DNA of 64,000 bases from Chionis minor (lineage: Eukaryota; Chordata; Aves; Charadriiformes; Chionididae), in the NCBI GenBank assembly GCA_013398295.1, contig VZSF01011326.1, forward strand, positions 362,596 to 426,595, read 5' to 3'. This document shows, piece after piece, positions 34,201-49,200 of the stretch. The position numbers and the translations under genes were made by a program. Under the pieces are notes generated by a model. That model had not been told where the DNA came from, made no database searches, and worked only from the letters and a program-made list of their open reading frames with translations. Numbering within the stretch: position 1 is the first letter of the stretch; every line of letters begins with the position of its first letter.

Positions 34201-37200
34201 GTTCCTTCAGAGGTCTAACTGTAGGATTGGTTACTCTAGCTCCAATATTGAGTATTACTCGGTAATTAATTTGGGCTTTTATATATATTTATTTTCACTT
34301 GATTAACAAATTTCCATCTGGTATCTAAATGTTTCTCAAAAAGAATCTGGTGTTTCATTGCTTCAGACGACATTTTTTAGTGTTTTATTTTAGGCAGGTT
34401 GGTTTGTTTCTGTTCTGTTTGTTCCAAAACCAGATTGAAGAGAAGCTATATTGGACACTGTCTTCTCTTATGGTCTGTATGGTTCCAAGTTGCCGCTTTT
34501 TAGTGAGATGTGATTAACTCCTACACTAATATCTGATTGACTTAGTGTACTAACATCTGCACAGAATGACTTGATTGTCATCCTCCTCCCCCCTTTCCTG
34601 AATTCCACGTGGGAAGATTGAACTTTCTAACACTTTTACGTTTAGACAATGTACAGTACTTAAAAACAGGATACACACTTAGGGCTTGGGTACAGTGCTT
34701 AAGCACAAAACCATGACTGCTTTGTTGACTGCATGCTATTTATATTAAAATCAATTCATATATTCTCGAAAAATTTGGAGAGGATTTGTGAAATGTTTTT
34801 TAAATTACAGTCAAATGCAAAAAGGCACTGCTTCCCCACCCTCTCTGCTTCTGTAGTAGAGTATCACAGAGAGGAACCTATTAGTCCATCTTTTGGATGT
34901 TGAAAGGAGGTAAAGAAAATGTATGTAATAAGTAGCTTAGAAGAGCTGTTCTTGTTGAATTTAACAAAATATAGCTTGATGTTTTTTCATGGTGCACAGT
35001 ATAAACTAGTATCTTCTGTTTCTATTTAAGCTTCTGATAAATGATAGATGTTATTGTAATGTTTAAACCCTTCATTCTCAAAACATGTACATTTGAGTTT
35101 GTCTTTCAGTCCATAGGGGAAAACAGTGGTTCTCTTCTATTTTTTGTTAAGCTTCTTAGTCAATGTGGCATGATGAGAGGAATTAAATTGTGAAATGGTA
35201 TAGTAGAATGCAAGGACATTCATCAATGGATAGCAGATAATGTAGAATGTTTAAATAGTTTCTTAAACTTTTTTCCTCAAATCTAATGTTAAAAAAATCC
35301 CAAACCTTTTATTGTGTGGGAATTTTATTATTTGTGGTGCTGATTATGTCTCCTCTTACTGCTGCTTCCTTTGCAGGAGCTGGTGGAAAAACGTTACAGC
35401 TTTCATTTGAGTAAAATTAGGAAACACACCTCACTGGATTAGACTGGAGTGATAACTAGTCTTCTGAGGCTGTGTCAGTTCAGTTCATCTCCATTCTGAT
35501 TTGCTGAAGTGGTTACAGCTTTCTAGGTGAATAATAGCTTCAAGGGTTTTTTTTTACCTTGATTCATCAAAATAGTTAATTTCTGCTTTAATTTCCTTTG
35601 CAACAGAATCTTCTTTCACTGCCACTGTGTTTCGGTGCATGATGTGACTGGAGTTCTTTAGATTGAATGTTTAGAGGTTTTGATAACAAGTTACCAATGA
35701 AATTCCTGAGGTAGCCAAAGGCAGCGCTTGGCAGAGCCACTGTAAATGGTCCTGGAGCGACAGCGTTCCCCTTGGGCACACTGGGAAGGCATCACCTGGC
35801 ATCACTCTTCTGTCCCTGACTTTGGTAGGGTATTTCCCACTTCCAGGTTTTTAATAGTGTTGATATTAGTAGTATCAACATATAGTAGTAGTATATATAG
35901 TCTGCAAAGGGTTGTTTAAAGAGGCTGTTCTCTAAAACTGAACTTGTTCTACCTGCCACGGTCAGTACTTCAAAAAAAACCCACCCCAAACCTGCATACA
36001 GCTCTCTTCAAAAATAGCAACGTACCGAATAGTCTCCTGCTGTTGTCTATGCAATCAGCAGAGATTAATTCAGATGATGAGTGTCCCAGGGACAAATACC
36101 AACAACTGTTTAAAACAGGTGCTCTGATGTTCAAAGTTATTTAAAATGTTTACTGAGCTTTGGTGTTGTATTTCATAGCATAGTCACTGAAGTAAAAGTA
36201 GTTTTGCTAAATATTTCCCTCTTTCTCTCAGGACTGCCAGATCAAAGCTTGTTTAAAAAAAAAAGGAGATTTTTCTATGTCAAGAATATTTTGCAACTAG
36301 TGTTATTTGGGAAGAAAGATAAGCTGCCAAAGAGCCTTTGGCTAACAGTACTTGTTATCCTGGGTGTAGATAGTCCTGAAATTCAGCTGCCTGAACTGGA
36401 GATGTTGGTTTGCCCTGCTGTGCAAAGGTTGTAGGACCCGGTTCTCAATATCATTGGAGCATTGAACACACAGGTTTCTAGAGGACCGTGTTGTTAAATG
36501 CTACCTGCTGAAGTAACTGAAGGTTTCTGTCTGCCTTTAGCGCTGCTAAATTGGGTGAAGTGTATGAGGAAGAGAAAAGCAGGCTTTTTCCTTTCTCCCT
36601 GGGTCGGGAAGTGTGTCACCTTTTGAGGCTCAGCTGACGGTTGTTACATGATGTCTGTTTGACCTGTCCGTGTTGCTGGTAGCACTTAGATTTGTTCATT
36701 TTGTTGTTGCCAGTGGAGTATGAGCTGGACCGTGTACATGTCGGTCGTTTTCTTCTGAAGCCAGGGTCAATCTCCAGTCCATCGTAATCTCAGAACTAAA
36801 AAATCCCTCCAAAATTCAACCTTCATCCTTTGTTACTCTGCTGGTTTTGGATTATTTCTAAGTGCTGGGCTAGGTTTACACTGGTTCATTACTTGTGAAC
36901 ATCAGTAAAAAAGAGCAAAGCAAAAAAAACCTCTCAACCAATTAGCAGTTCTGTCCAGGACTGTACGTACCTGTGGGTATAGGTGGAGAACGTTTCAAGC
37001 TACAAGAGTGGGTTTTCTGCCAGCAACTGGTGGTGTGGGGAAAACTGATGCTTCTTGAGCAAATGGGTATTTATATTTCTGTACTGAAGGAAGAAAACGG
37101 GTTCTTTTCGGCTTTCTGTGGGGTTTTTTTTTGGTCCTGTGATGCTTCCTCATGTGGAGATAGACTAGTCCAAAGGCAGTGCCAAGCAATTAGCTGTTTG

Positions 37201-40200
37201 GAGCCTAACTTCCATAGCGTATGTCTGAATCTCGTATTTCGTTGTAATACGACATTTGCCTGGTAGAGAAGGCAATGTGATTATAGTAACTTTTAAACCC
37301 TGCCCCCAAAACATTTTAAAATATCAAGAAATTATTTCCTCGGTTGTATTCTCTCTTTGCTTTAAAGACAACAGTCTCAAAATTACGTAGCACTAAGAAA
37401 TTAAATGCACAAATAGCATAGACTTTTTTTCCCCCTAAAGCTGGTGATAAATCTAATTAATAACTAACACTCCCTTCTGCCCTCCCTCACAAATATAAAT
37501 CAATTACAAGGCTGCATTGGAATTAGTTGAAATGAGTCATAAAATAAGCTGCAAATATTTTGTGCCTAACTAACATGCTTGTGCGCATGCAGGCTTGCTT
37601 TTGCCAATTAGCCCCTAAAAAGGCCAGAAATCTTTCTCTGTTGATGAGGAGATAGTTTCAGTTGCCACTGCACTTGAGAGAAATTGCAGGTACTTACCTG
37701 TGTGCAAAATGAGGGGGTTCCTTGTGTTTTCTTGAATCTAGGAAAGGCGTATCTTTACAGTTTTTGAACACTGGTGGCTCTTAAGTGTCTCTTCATGTTA
37801 CTTTGGGTATATATTGACTGATTATATTGTTTTGAAATAGGAATAATTAAGGATTGTTTTTTGTCTAACTCCAAAAACTTGGGTTTGTGTGGGCTAAAAT
37901 ACAACCAAAACCCTTTTGTATGTAGGAGTTGGTGGATAGCGGGTAATTGAGACCGCTAGAGACTTGTGAACCGAGTAAGCAGTTTTAGTGACTCATTTGC
38001 TACTACTTCATCTTGACTGTCTTGCTTTCCGGTTTTTAGACGAATGGCTTAGACTGAGCATGCAAGACCAGTGTGACATCTGATGATGAAGCTGAATTTC
38101 ATTCCTGCTCTCAAACTGAGTGTTTTGTTGGTGAGGGTTTCTTAATGTGTCAGCTTTTGTGAGCAATGGAAGCGTGTGATTGTAAACCCAGGAAACTCTC
38201 TGTCAACGCGAAGGAATAAAGGTGCTTTTCATAAAAGGCTAAGAATGTAGAAAGGGATGAATAGTGCATAGTGTCAGCTTAAGGACTGAGGAACATCTTG
38301 GCATTCTTTATTCCGAAGGCTAATTTGAGAAAAATGGGTTGTTGTGGCATGTTTGCACATGAAGCTGCACTACCCGCAAACAATCTTAGAAAGGTGCAAA
38401 CGTAGGGCAGTTTTATAATGATAGTGTTATACTGGGATTATCTGTATCCATATCTTTATTCTATATTTCTGTAACCACTGCGTTAGCTTCACGGAACAAA
38501 GCTTCTCCTATTGGTGTTAAATGCTGTGGTTGGATTTGCTGACCATAAGACCAAATAATACAAAGACACAAAACTGCGCTAAGTAGTAAGGTCTGGCTCA
38601 ACGCCCACCCACCTTCCCACTCTTGGTTCCGTGTCTCCCGATGAGCAAGCACATGCATGTCTTTGGGAAAATCCCTACAATCCTGAAATAAATCTCGAAC
38701 ATCTCAACTTTCAAAAAGGGGAATTCCATGTGGGTTCACAAATGAAGGATGTTGTTGATGTGGAAGATGAGGTTTGAAGTTAGTACACTTGCCTCGGAGT
38801 CCAGAGGGAAACATTTAGTATTGCCTCTAGGTTATTTTTGTGTTGCAGATTTGTAAGAAAATCTTCATGTATGTTTTCCTGACAGTAATAGTCTTTATTG
38901 GTACAGTCTCTTGAAATTCTTTCTGTGTACACCTTTCCAGATGAAAATGCCTTTTTAACTGTTGATTTGAAATTAATTGTTGGTTTAGACAGTTTTGGGT
39001 ATGCTTTCAGGAAGATTTGTGTTACCATCTCTGATTGAAAAAATTCTCCTTGCATATAGAGATGTTACTTTAAGAACTTTGACTCTTGTGAGCCTTGTTT
39101 ATCACCCAAGGCATGCTGCTGAAACAAGCTGCATACATCAGTGTCTGGCGAGTAACCCTTCTCAAGGCATGCAGTGTCAGCTAGTAGCTCAAAGATTTAT
39201 TTATTTATTTATTTGTATTAACAGGACACTGCCAAATTTCTCAAGATCCCAGTATGTTAGAGCAGTTAAGTTTAACTGTCTTGACATGGCACGGCCACTT
39301 CTTTTTGTGTGCAGCAAAATAACAGCTTTGGAGTAATGGGGATCCAGCAAGTCTGAAAATTCTGAGACCAACTTCAACATGTTTCTCAGGAAAGCACTTG
39401 TAAATAGTACGGTTTGAAACGTTCCCCTTCTAATAACATTGTTAAAAAGGGGTTTGCTCAGTTTATAGGATCTTTGTGGACATTCTTGCTCTCTGATGAC
39501 TTTTAGTTAGATTTGCTTTAGAAGTTCTTGTAGAACTTGAAAAATGGTGTTCAGTATCAGCAAAGAAGCAAAACCAGCTATATATTTTTCCCAGTGTACA
39601 CATAAACTGAGATAAGTTTTGGATTATTTTATAATTACTTCATAAGTCTTAATAGCTATTTATAATAAATTAAACAAGACACTTTGTTATAACTATTACA
39701 CCATACAATAAATTGCAAGCCTTAATAATATGCAAAATAAAAGAAAAGCCAACAGTAATACAGGGGTAGACTTCTGTTAAGCAGTTTGCAAACAAAATGG
39801 AGCATGGAACCATCTATACTGCGAAGGAAATCTTGAGTTGTTAAATTGCCCCTTTAAGCATTGAACTGGTTTGTTTGTACAGATCTTAATCTTTGTCCCA
39901 TCTCTGTATTGCCTTCCCCAACATCTGATTAATTTATTTAAGTAGGATGTTGGCTGTATGACAGCCTGAGGGAAGCAGCATCTTTGAAGAAAATGGTCTT
40001 GGTTTTGAAGCACGTTCTCCAGGGCAAATTTGCAAAAGTCTTCTCTGGCATGCTGTTTGTTCTTTACAGATTAATTTCTCACAAAAGTATGTGTAAGTTT
40101 TGGTGTGTTGTTTTTGGTTTGGTGGTTTTGTTTTTTTTTTTTTTAATTGAAGTAGCTAACTTGGTATAATATTTATTTTGGAGGCGTTCCCTGGACAATT

Positions 40201-43200
40201 CTTACCTTGAGGCAGCTGGTCAAGAGCCAGTCAGTCTCCTCCTTCCCCTAAGACTGGAATGTACCTCAACTTGCATATTAAGTTGTATTACACTTTTTCT
40301 TCATAGTATTTTTTTGTTGTTCCTTAGTGTAAAAAGCTTGTTGATTTTCTAGTAAAGCATGGGTTTTAATGTGTCTTAATACTACTACAGAAAAAGTTAG
40401 TATTTCAGTTTTGGTATGAGCATCTTATCAAGTTTAACCAACTCTAAAAGTATCACAGTTGCAGGAAGAGGTGGGGTAGTGTTTCAGCTACAGTTTTGGT
40501 GGTTTTATGCATACTAGCTTATGAACACGTAACCTTTGCCTCAGACTGGTTAATAATTACACTGTGACTTGGCATACGTTGCAGGCATCTCTTTCTGATG
40601 CAAGAAGCACCCTTTCAGGAGTCAGTACAGTAGTTTCAGATATTAAGTGGTGTTTTAACCTTAAGCCTGGCTGCTATGCCTGAAAGGTTTTGACTTTTGC
40701 AGAGTCTCTGCCAGCTGCCGAAATTCTGTTTCTCAGAGGGGCAGAAACCTTCTGCCCTCTCCCCTGAGCTCTTGCTAATTATTTATGTAATGTGATGTTC
40801 ACTTCTAAAGCCTCCTGTGCATAAACCCAGTACAATTAGTTCTTTATCCTGTTTTTGAAATTTGTACTAAAATTCAATCTGCTAATGCAGAAACTATATC
40901 TGAAGAAATACAGGCACAAATGTACTTGTCTTTTTTTAAAAAAAAAATTGTAATTTCTATTTGATTTAACAAAGAACAAAGTGACAACATTCTTGAATAT
41001 AACTTGGATATGAATTCTTCATATAAAAGATAAGATGGTTATAAATCCTAAATGTTCACCCAGTTTTGTAGAGGGTGAGAGGGTTGTAAAGTCTCCTTGG
41101 TTTATTGAGTTCTTTTCTATCCTTTACAATACTGAGACTAAGCAAGCTGGTGCTAAATATACCACCCTTCCAAATTGGATGCCCTTCTGTCAAAACTTAT
41201 CTAAGATCTGTAGACTGTTTTGCATAGAGCATTGAACAGACTATTGATCTAAATAAGATCTGGCACCTTCCAATTATTTCAGGAAATTACCCTTTCTATC
41301 CAAAAATCCACTTTAATAATGTTCATAATGAGGAACATTAAACCTAAAAATCTTGGATGTTTCTTACTTGGATGTAGTTCTAAACTTGTTGTGTTTCAGC
41401 AGTAGGAGAAACTGAACCAAATACTAGTCTCTTTGGTTGGATGTTCACAGCAATTTTCTATTTTTCTTTTTTATTATGAAGCGAGTGTTAATAAATTTAG
41501 GCAATTTTATTGCTGGGATATTTTTTGTGGGGGAGGAACTCAACTTAGCAAGCACTGTTTGTCATTTGTTACTCTTTCTTCCTTCCACTATTCCCAGTGC
41601 TTCTGGGCAGTAGTCTAATGTGACCAGTTTCTTTCTTGCTCTTTGCTGTAGAACTGATCAGACTTTCTCTTTAAATATTTTTTTTAAAAATTCTCATTAA
41701 GTATTTCTATTTTGCCTCTGCCTTGGAAGCTTTTTGGTACTAGGAGGAAGGGAAACACTAGTAATTTGTAAAATATAACAGTATGCAGAGCTAAACATGA
41801 AAAATGGGTGTTGGGGGAGAAACCAGCAGTAGCTTATAACTAACAGCGCATGGGTCATGAAATGGTGAACTGCAGAAAACCTACATAGCCAAAACGTTAC
41901 TATCCAAATTGGCATTTGGCCATAATGTAGACATTAATATACCTAGTTTTCCGAGCACTGCACTGTTATCTGTTATTTCAAAAATAGAAACTCCAGCATC
42001 ACAAGACTTCTTTATGCTCTGCTTGTTTATTGGGAGGCTGTTAAGTGCTGGTGTGGCATGCACTGGAATTGCTAGGATTTTTTTCCTGCGTAACCAGTTG
42101 TTCTCTAGTGATACTGCAATCAAGTAAAGAGCCTGCCTGCTTTACAAGGACTGCATCACCAATAGAGGCAAATAGGATGCTGAATAACATCATAGTTTGG
42201 AAGCTGCTTCTCTTTTCTGTTTTTTAATTTTTCTAAGATGCATCTGCAGGTCAGTTTCTACCTTTAGTATCAGCTGAAATAATGCACTTCAGTGACGGCA
42301 TTAACAGTTGGCATTGATCTGCTCTGGGGTACTTGTGCTACTTGTGGAGTAGGTAACTGTTATCTGGTAAGCATCCTTTTTCGAGGAGGAAAAAGTTGAC
42401 GAGCAAGAAATTTTTCACCAAAAAGGCTATAAAACCAATTGGCCCCGTTAACTTGGTATGTTGGCAGAAAACAAAGTATGCAAGCATGCTGTTTGACCAT
42501 TGTTAAAACCTGTTGATTTGCACAATCTGGGCAAGATGTCTTTTATTCTATAGAAGCTCAGATCATGCCAAATGAGATAGCTGGATAAGCTGAACAGGTA
42601 CATGTGACGTGGTTTCAGGACTCAATATTCTGATGTGAGCTTAGGAAAGTTATGAGAAAGTTAGTACCCTTATAAATAAATGCACAGAAATACAGTTCCC
42701 ATTTCCTAGATTAGCATCTGTTACTTTAAAATAGACAAAATTTATTGACACTTAATGTTTTTGCATATAACTGAATGCAAATGTTTGTTTCCATAATAAA
42801 TTTATCTTTTTTTTGTGCTATGTTGTCAAGCTCCCAGAGAGCACAAGGCAGGTTTCCTGAGCACTCCAACTGAACAGAAGTGCCCAGGAAAAACTTTGAC
42901 TCTGTGCTAAATTTTACTGTTCATAATTCTAAGTAGTATTTCCTGGGAGAAAGGAAGAGGGATTTAGCCCCTGGGTTTGTGATGATAAAGGCTTTGTCTA
43001 GGAAATTTGATTTTTAAGCTCCGAACTAGTTATCTGTGGTCTGCTGTTTTAGAACATCTGGTGCTGTTAATCCTGGTGATTGCTATATATTTTTTTAATC
43101 ATCTTAGCTTTACATTGACTGTTACTGGGGCCCGAACATCCAGTGTGCTGAAAGTTCATTAATGGAACATGCACAAGAGGAAAACGGTGTAAAACAGTGC

Positions 43201-46200
43201 AGGTTTAAATATTGGCTTGATAATGTGTAGATTTTATGGAACAACAGATCTTTAATCCTGGTAGAGTCAAGTAAGCCCATCTTTGAGCGACAGGAATAGA
43301 AAAACTTGAGGATGCTTAGGCAGAAAGGAATTGATGAGTCCGATTTAAAAGTCGGAATGCCAATATAAAAATGGCAGGGAGAAAGAAAGAACACTGAGGT
43401 TTTCTTTTTTCTGAAAAGATGCTAGAAAATTCTTTTGTAGTAATAGATTGCTTTCATGAAATGACTGTCATCTTCCATTTAGCAGTTATCCCTCCTGTTA
43501 TTTGTTAGAATACTTAACGAATCTGGCTGAAAATGGATAAATGAGAGAAGGCAGGAGAGACTCATCAGGAGAGTAGTGTTTCTCTGTGGCTGTAAATTCA
43601 CCACTTCTTTGAAAGCAGACGCTTAAGTGCATAGGGATTCACACTGTAATCAAGCTCAGTGTTTGAAGCCATTAGAAAATTGGTATGTGTTTTCACCACT
43701 TATCTGGGGGTGGGGGAAAAAACAGAGGTTACGGTGTCACTTATCCAAGTAGGATTTCTTCCTATTTATCATTCACAAGACATGTCAGTGCAGAGGAAGC
43801 ACCGATCGTTTTGATTTTTAAATGAAAAGAAATACTGCCTTTCTTCTTTAAATCTGTGGAAATGGTTAGAGTAGCTCAAAGAAACATGAAATATTTCCAG
43901 AGAATGAGAGGGCTATCCAAGCAGGATGTGTGGTCTCCTGGATAACAGGGGCCATGACACTTCTTCACTTGGCTTCTGCGCAGAGTGCTTCAGTGTTTAT
44001 ATGATACTGCATTATCTTTGAGAGGAGCCCAGTCTTATTTAATAACTTTGTTTGCTCTTCTGCAGTGCTTGAGCATATTAATATAAGTATATAAGGGAAA
44101 GAGAAACCCTACTGCAAGCAGAGTAATCTTCATACATTGCTAGCTAATAAAAAATTCCTATTTTTTGTATTTTCCTATCTGAAAATACATCAGATGCATT
44201 CATCTGCAGTCGGTGGTTTTTAGGAATGTTAGACCGGTTCATTGGTACTGGTCACTTTTGTATCAGGACCTCTCTGCCATTTTTGTCCTCCATCCAGCTT
44301 GTCTGCACTCTCCTCCCCTTTCCATCAGACTCTCAAATCATTGCCAGAGCTATACCCATGCTTCTGGATGGGAAGGAATGATGTATCCTGTTTGTCTGCT
44401 TGCATATTTGCGCCGCCTGATCCGTTCCAGCTTCCATGTAATCCTCTTGGACTCTGGCTTTGGTGCTCTGTGGGAGAGACTGCATTCAGATTTCCAGGGG
44501 TCTTTGAAGAACAGTGTGAAAATGGCTTTAACTCTGTCTGCTGTAATAGGATTTCAGATACAAGCACCTGCTGTTCGTTGAGACTGTTCAACTTTTCCTT
44601 TGTTCTGCTCCATTAGCATTATGGGGATGAAGCTTGAATCTTTTTTTATCAGCTTGTTTTCTGGATATAGTTACGAATGTCTGTAAGTGTTGTAAGGAAA
44701 ATGCTGTATCAACACCACGTATTTCACATCTAATGGCTTGTAAGCTGTATCAAAGAATCATAGCAAAACTAGTCATTTAATGCTGTTAATGTTTGAAAAC
44801 ACGAGATTCTTTGTAAAACCTGTAGATGAAATAGCTTTTACTTCAGGACTGAAGTGTAAATAAAATTGCATTGTCTTCCACCCATTTATTGTAAAAGTAA
44901 GGCAAGAATGGAAAAAAAACCCACAAAGCCAAACAAACCACAAAACAGAAACCACACACACAAAAGAAAAAGTTAAATAGTTTCCTCTTAATTCAGTGGT
45001 GGGACTAGACCTGAATAGTTCCAGGGCCTGGAATCACAGATTTTGAGTGATCTGCTTGGATTTTTTTTTTTCATCTAGCCTTCCTTATGTTAGTCTCCAA
45101 AGGATTAATTCCAGTTTGGCAAACCATTTAATTCTCTTAGAGCATGTAGGCAATTGCCCTGAGCAGAATTTACATATACTTTTGATTTACATCCTTTTTT
45201 TATTAAGTGATAATGTCTACAGCTAATCAGCTGTGCAAAACAAGATGTGTGAAGTTTCAGGTGAGCTTTGCAGCTTGGTTACAGTTTAGGGTTAGTCTTG
45301 TTTCTTTATATGCTCAGACAGTGATAACTGTATTTGCAGAAACTACAGCCTGATACATTTAAAGCAAACTTAACTGGTTCTGTTTCTTTTTGTCTTGACT
45401 GTTGTGGTTCATGCGCTGCAGGAACTATTCCCTGCATTGTGAGCAGCTGAGCTGTACCTCGCGGAAGGGTAGAAATGTTGGAGACGGGTGGAGCAGGCAG
45501 CAGCTCTGGTCAAAAGCCACTGTGCTCCTCCCAACTCCCAGATAAGTTAATTCCAACTCATGAGTCAAGAGGCTTAAATCTTGCCTAGGTGCAGCTCGTG
45601 GCAATTAGTGCTGTGGCAGGATGGTTTTCAACTATTGGGTGGTGCCATAGGTATGCGGAGGTAGAGGAAAATACATCAGAAAGTTAATTTAGTGTTTGAT
45701 GTGGAGTCCAGGGTGAGAGCAGTGCTCAAGATTGAGATGTCAGAGGTGCTCCAATAAACAGATGGGAGTACTAAAAGAATAGTCCAGTGCTCCTGAACAA
45801 AAATGCTTTGAGAACTGTTGGGGAACAGCAAGATTGCTTCCTCCAGGCTGGTAAACCCACAGTCTCCTGGTGCTGAGCCGGGGATGGTGAGGAGGGTTAT
45901 GTGATGGGCTTGGGAGGTGAGCCAGGCTGCGTTGGCTCGCTCTGAATCTTCAGCCTCAGGAATAAGGCAAGGCTCTCCAGTTTGAAAGTAACAGGAATCT
46001 AAGAAACAGCTATGAAAGCGCGAAACTTGTGGGAATGTATAACCAGTGTTAATATTTGCGCTCAGGTTTTTTAACGTTTCCAAGGGAAGCGGGAGACTTC
46101 CCCCCCCACACAAGCACAGTTTCTGTGTTAGTTGACACATACTTGTTCTACCTGAAGTCTTTATATAAAAAGATATTGTGTTTAGGTACAAGGATGTCAT

Positions 46201-49200
46201 CAATTCTTTCTTGTTCTTCATAACAACCCTTATAGGAGTACAACTTTAGGGAGCAGTTTTCAGTTTTTGAGTGTAGGGTATCTAAAGTGAAAGTGACGGC
46301 TTTTTGCAACAGTAAAAGGATTGCTGAAGTTTTAATGTCATGTTGTTAAACGTTGTGAGGAGTATGCTCATCTGTTTTAGCTCTGCTGTATGCTGTATTA
46401 AAAAACAGTGCAATGTGTGCAGCTGAAATAAAAGTACCACAGCAGGACAGAGATGAGATAGAAGCTGGGGGTGAAGATAATGAATTCCTCTCTCCAGAAG
46501 GTACTATAGACTGAGCTTCTCTGTGAAAGTAACAAACTTTATCTGCTGTCTCAGGTTATTTAAATGTACCTCAGAGACTGACTGTATAGATTTTGTACAC
46601 TGGTTACAGTAAAGAGTATATAATAGAATGTAGCTCACTGAGTTTTTGTGAATTATTGATGCTGTGGTCAGTGAAGATAGTTCTTAGTGGCCAGTAAAGG
46701 TTTCCTGTCTTTGACAAATAAAGCTTAAGACTTCTGTATTCCACATTTATTTGCTATAGAGCATCTTAATTAAATGCAAAATACTTGTTAAAGTTAACTC
46801 CAGTGCTCTAGTTTTAAAATAACTGGAGTGAGAGATTTGTTTTAGTATGCTGTCTACCCATTGTTTCTTGGGACTAAATGGTATAAATCAACATTTCTGT
46901 AAGAAAGCACTTCGGGAGAAACAAGAAACTATGAAGAGTTGAGACCATGCGTGTATCTTCAAAACCATAACCTTGTGACACGGTGCTGGCCTCGGAACGC
47001 TGGTTGATTTCTAAGGTTACTAAAGCAAAGAAAGTTGGGGGGGTGGGAATTACATTTGAATGTAACCATGTGTTTAACTCCGATTTCCACTGTTACTACC
47101 TTCTTGTCTTTCAATTTGCAGTGGGTTTGGATTGCGTTTGCTCCTATGATGAGGGAAACAAAATAAACCCCAAGCATTTAGGGGGGCTTATTTAGGAATT
47201 TTGTGAATTTTGGGAAATGCTCCCTTCCTCTCGCTGCATGAATGCACACTGAGTGCTGGAGTGTAATTCACCTTTTCTCATCAAGTAGGGGAATGATAAA
47301 GGTAGGAGTTCAAACAGAAGGCTCAGCCTTGCTTATTTTTGTTGTGTGTCCTACAGCAGTCTGGGTTTGTTTGTCAGTGGCATTCTCGCTAACTTTCACT
47401 CGATGTGAAAGGATTAATGATTGTAGAGGCAGTGGTTCTGTTGTCTTGTATCAGCATGCCCATGGCACAAGTTCCTGTGTAAATTTCAATGCACATTTAA
47501 TGAAAACTCTGTTTCCTGGTTCCCTGCTATCTAGAGGGAGAAAAACAGCAAAACCTCAGTTAGGCAGAAGCAACTGTTCCAAATCTGTTTGTTGTTTGTA
47601 CATACAACTGCTAGCTCATGTGGTAGACAAATGAGAAACCTGACATAAACCAAACACCAAAATTTAGTATTCTGGGTTATTGTGGTGGTGAAAAGTCATG
47701 TTGTAAATACAGCTGAGCTCTTAGTACAAGAGAAAACAAAGGATGTTTTACTTTGTAGCTCCTTAAAAATAAATAAATAAAACCAATCTGCAAGCACAGA
47801 TTGTGTATTTTCTGCCCATTCTGTCTTCGGTATGATAACATTTTGCTATAGTTCAGCTAGCTCGGAAGAGGTTTCTTCCGGAACGCAACTTTGCAGAAGT
47901 CTTCTTTCCTGGCTGATGGCGCGTACTACCTGTACGCATAGAGCATATATTTGTATGCTCTTATGGTTCGCTTCTCTTTAGTCTAATTCCCAAAAAATGC
48001 TTGAAAAATTAGAATGGATAGGTGCAGTCTGATTGCATTTGTCAAACAATCTCGGCTGTGAGATCATTAGCTATAAATGGTGGTGAGGATGGAGCCTGAT
48101 TTACGAGTGACAGAAGACACAGGCTGGACCTGCTACCTGCCGCCTTGCTTCTCGGTGCCACGGCAGGGGGTTGGCTCAAAGACGTGTGGTGCAAGACAAG
48201 CACGTGGAAGTTTCGCAGCGGTGGGATATGAAATACTCCAGCAAAATGGGTGTTGAAAGGGCAGAAGAAATTCCCTTGCAGAGGTGAAGCTGGGTGAAGA
48301 GGAGAGGGGGGGCACTGACTGCTCAAGAGCGCTTGGTTTTGCTGCGAGTCCTGAGCAGATTTACTTTAGTTAGGGAAGGTGTTTCCCACTTTGAAAAATG
48401 ACATCTTCAGGGGCCTATTGTCAAGGCAGATGAACACAAGGTAATTTACGGTTGAATTTGAAAAAAGAGCAATTTTTTTAGAGGCACTAGTATTCTTTGG
48501 ATTTTATTTTAAAAAAAAAAAGACACCCAACCACCACTCCAAAGCTACTCAGTGTAGATAGCATAGTTCAGTTAATTTAAAATGTAATTGCATTACAGTT
48601 TGTAGCAGAGAATGCAGTGAAATAGCCTTTCTTTGCCAGCCCTGATTGTTGAGGGCAAACTTGCAGTGGCTTCACAGCTCAGCAGTGTGTAGATCACCTG
48701 GGTTTTTTCATGGTTGCTTGAGCTCACTAGTGATATTTAATATCCTTGTTAGGACTTGGTTGAACTTTGAGCACAGTTCTCAGGATTTGATAACAGGCCG
48801 ATGATTATCACAAGACAGTAATCAAGAAGCAGTTGTAGTGATTCGTGTTGTGTTATAATTAAAGCTACTGCAGTGCAAATGATCGTTCTAAGAAGCACCT
48901 AGAAGTTGCTTCCACTTGCTCCATTTATTTATATGAAAAGAAGAGCTGGAACGTCACTAGATTAGTGCTACCATCAACTAGTCCAGTAAGCCTGTAGTAG
49001 TGTGGTATTTGCAAATAATGAACTTCCAAAGTAGCCTTTAACAGGGCATTTTCCATTTTCTGTAACTCTGGTATTAGTTAGCCTATACTGAATGACACTG
49101 AGGTTTTGCCGTGGCATAACCAAATAACTGTCTGGTGTGGCAGTAAAATAATAGTGATATAAACCTGTGGCAGGTTCCTTGATTAAATTTCTCTGGCAGC

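Noticed and set aside
44213..44616. Two overlapping plus-strand frames of 122-124 codons in intron 1
   Set aside because: Two different frames of the same DNA are both open and neither resembles a protein, which argues for chance.
45676..46221. 181-codon minus-strand frame in intron 1
   Set aside because: It is the longest frame in the intron but has no recognisable domain or splice context, and no known gene lies antisense here. Treated as chance.
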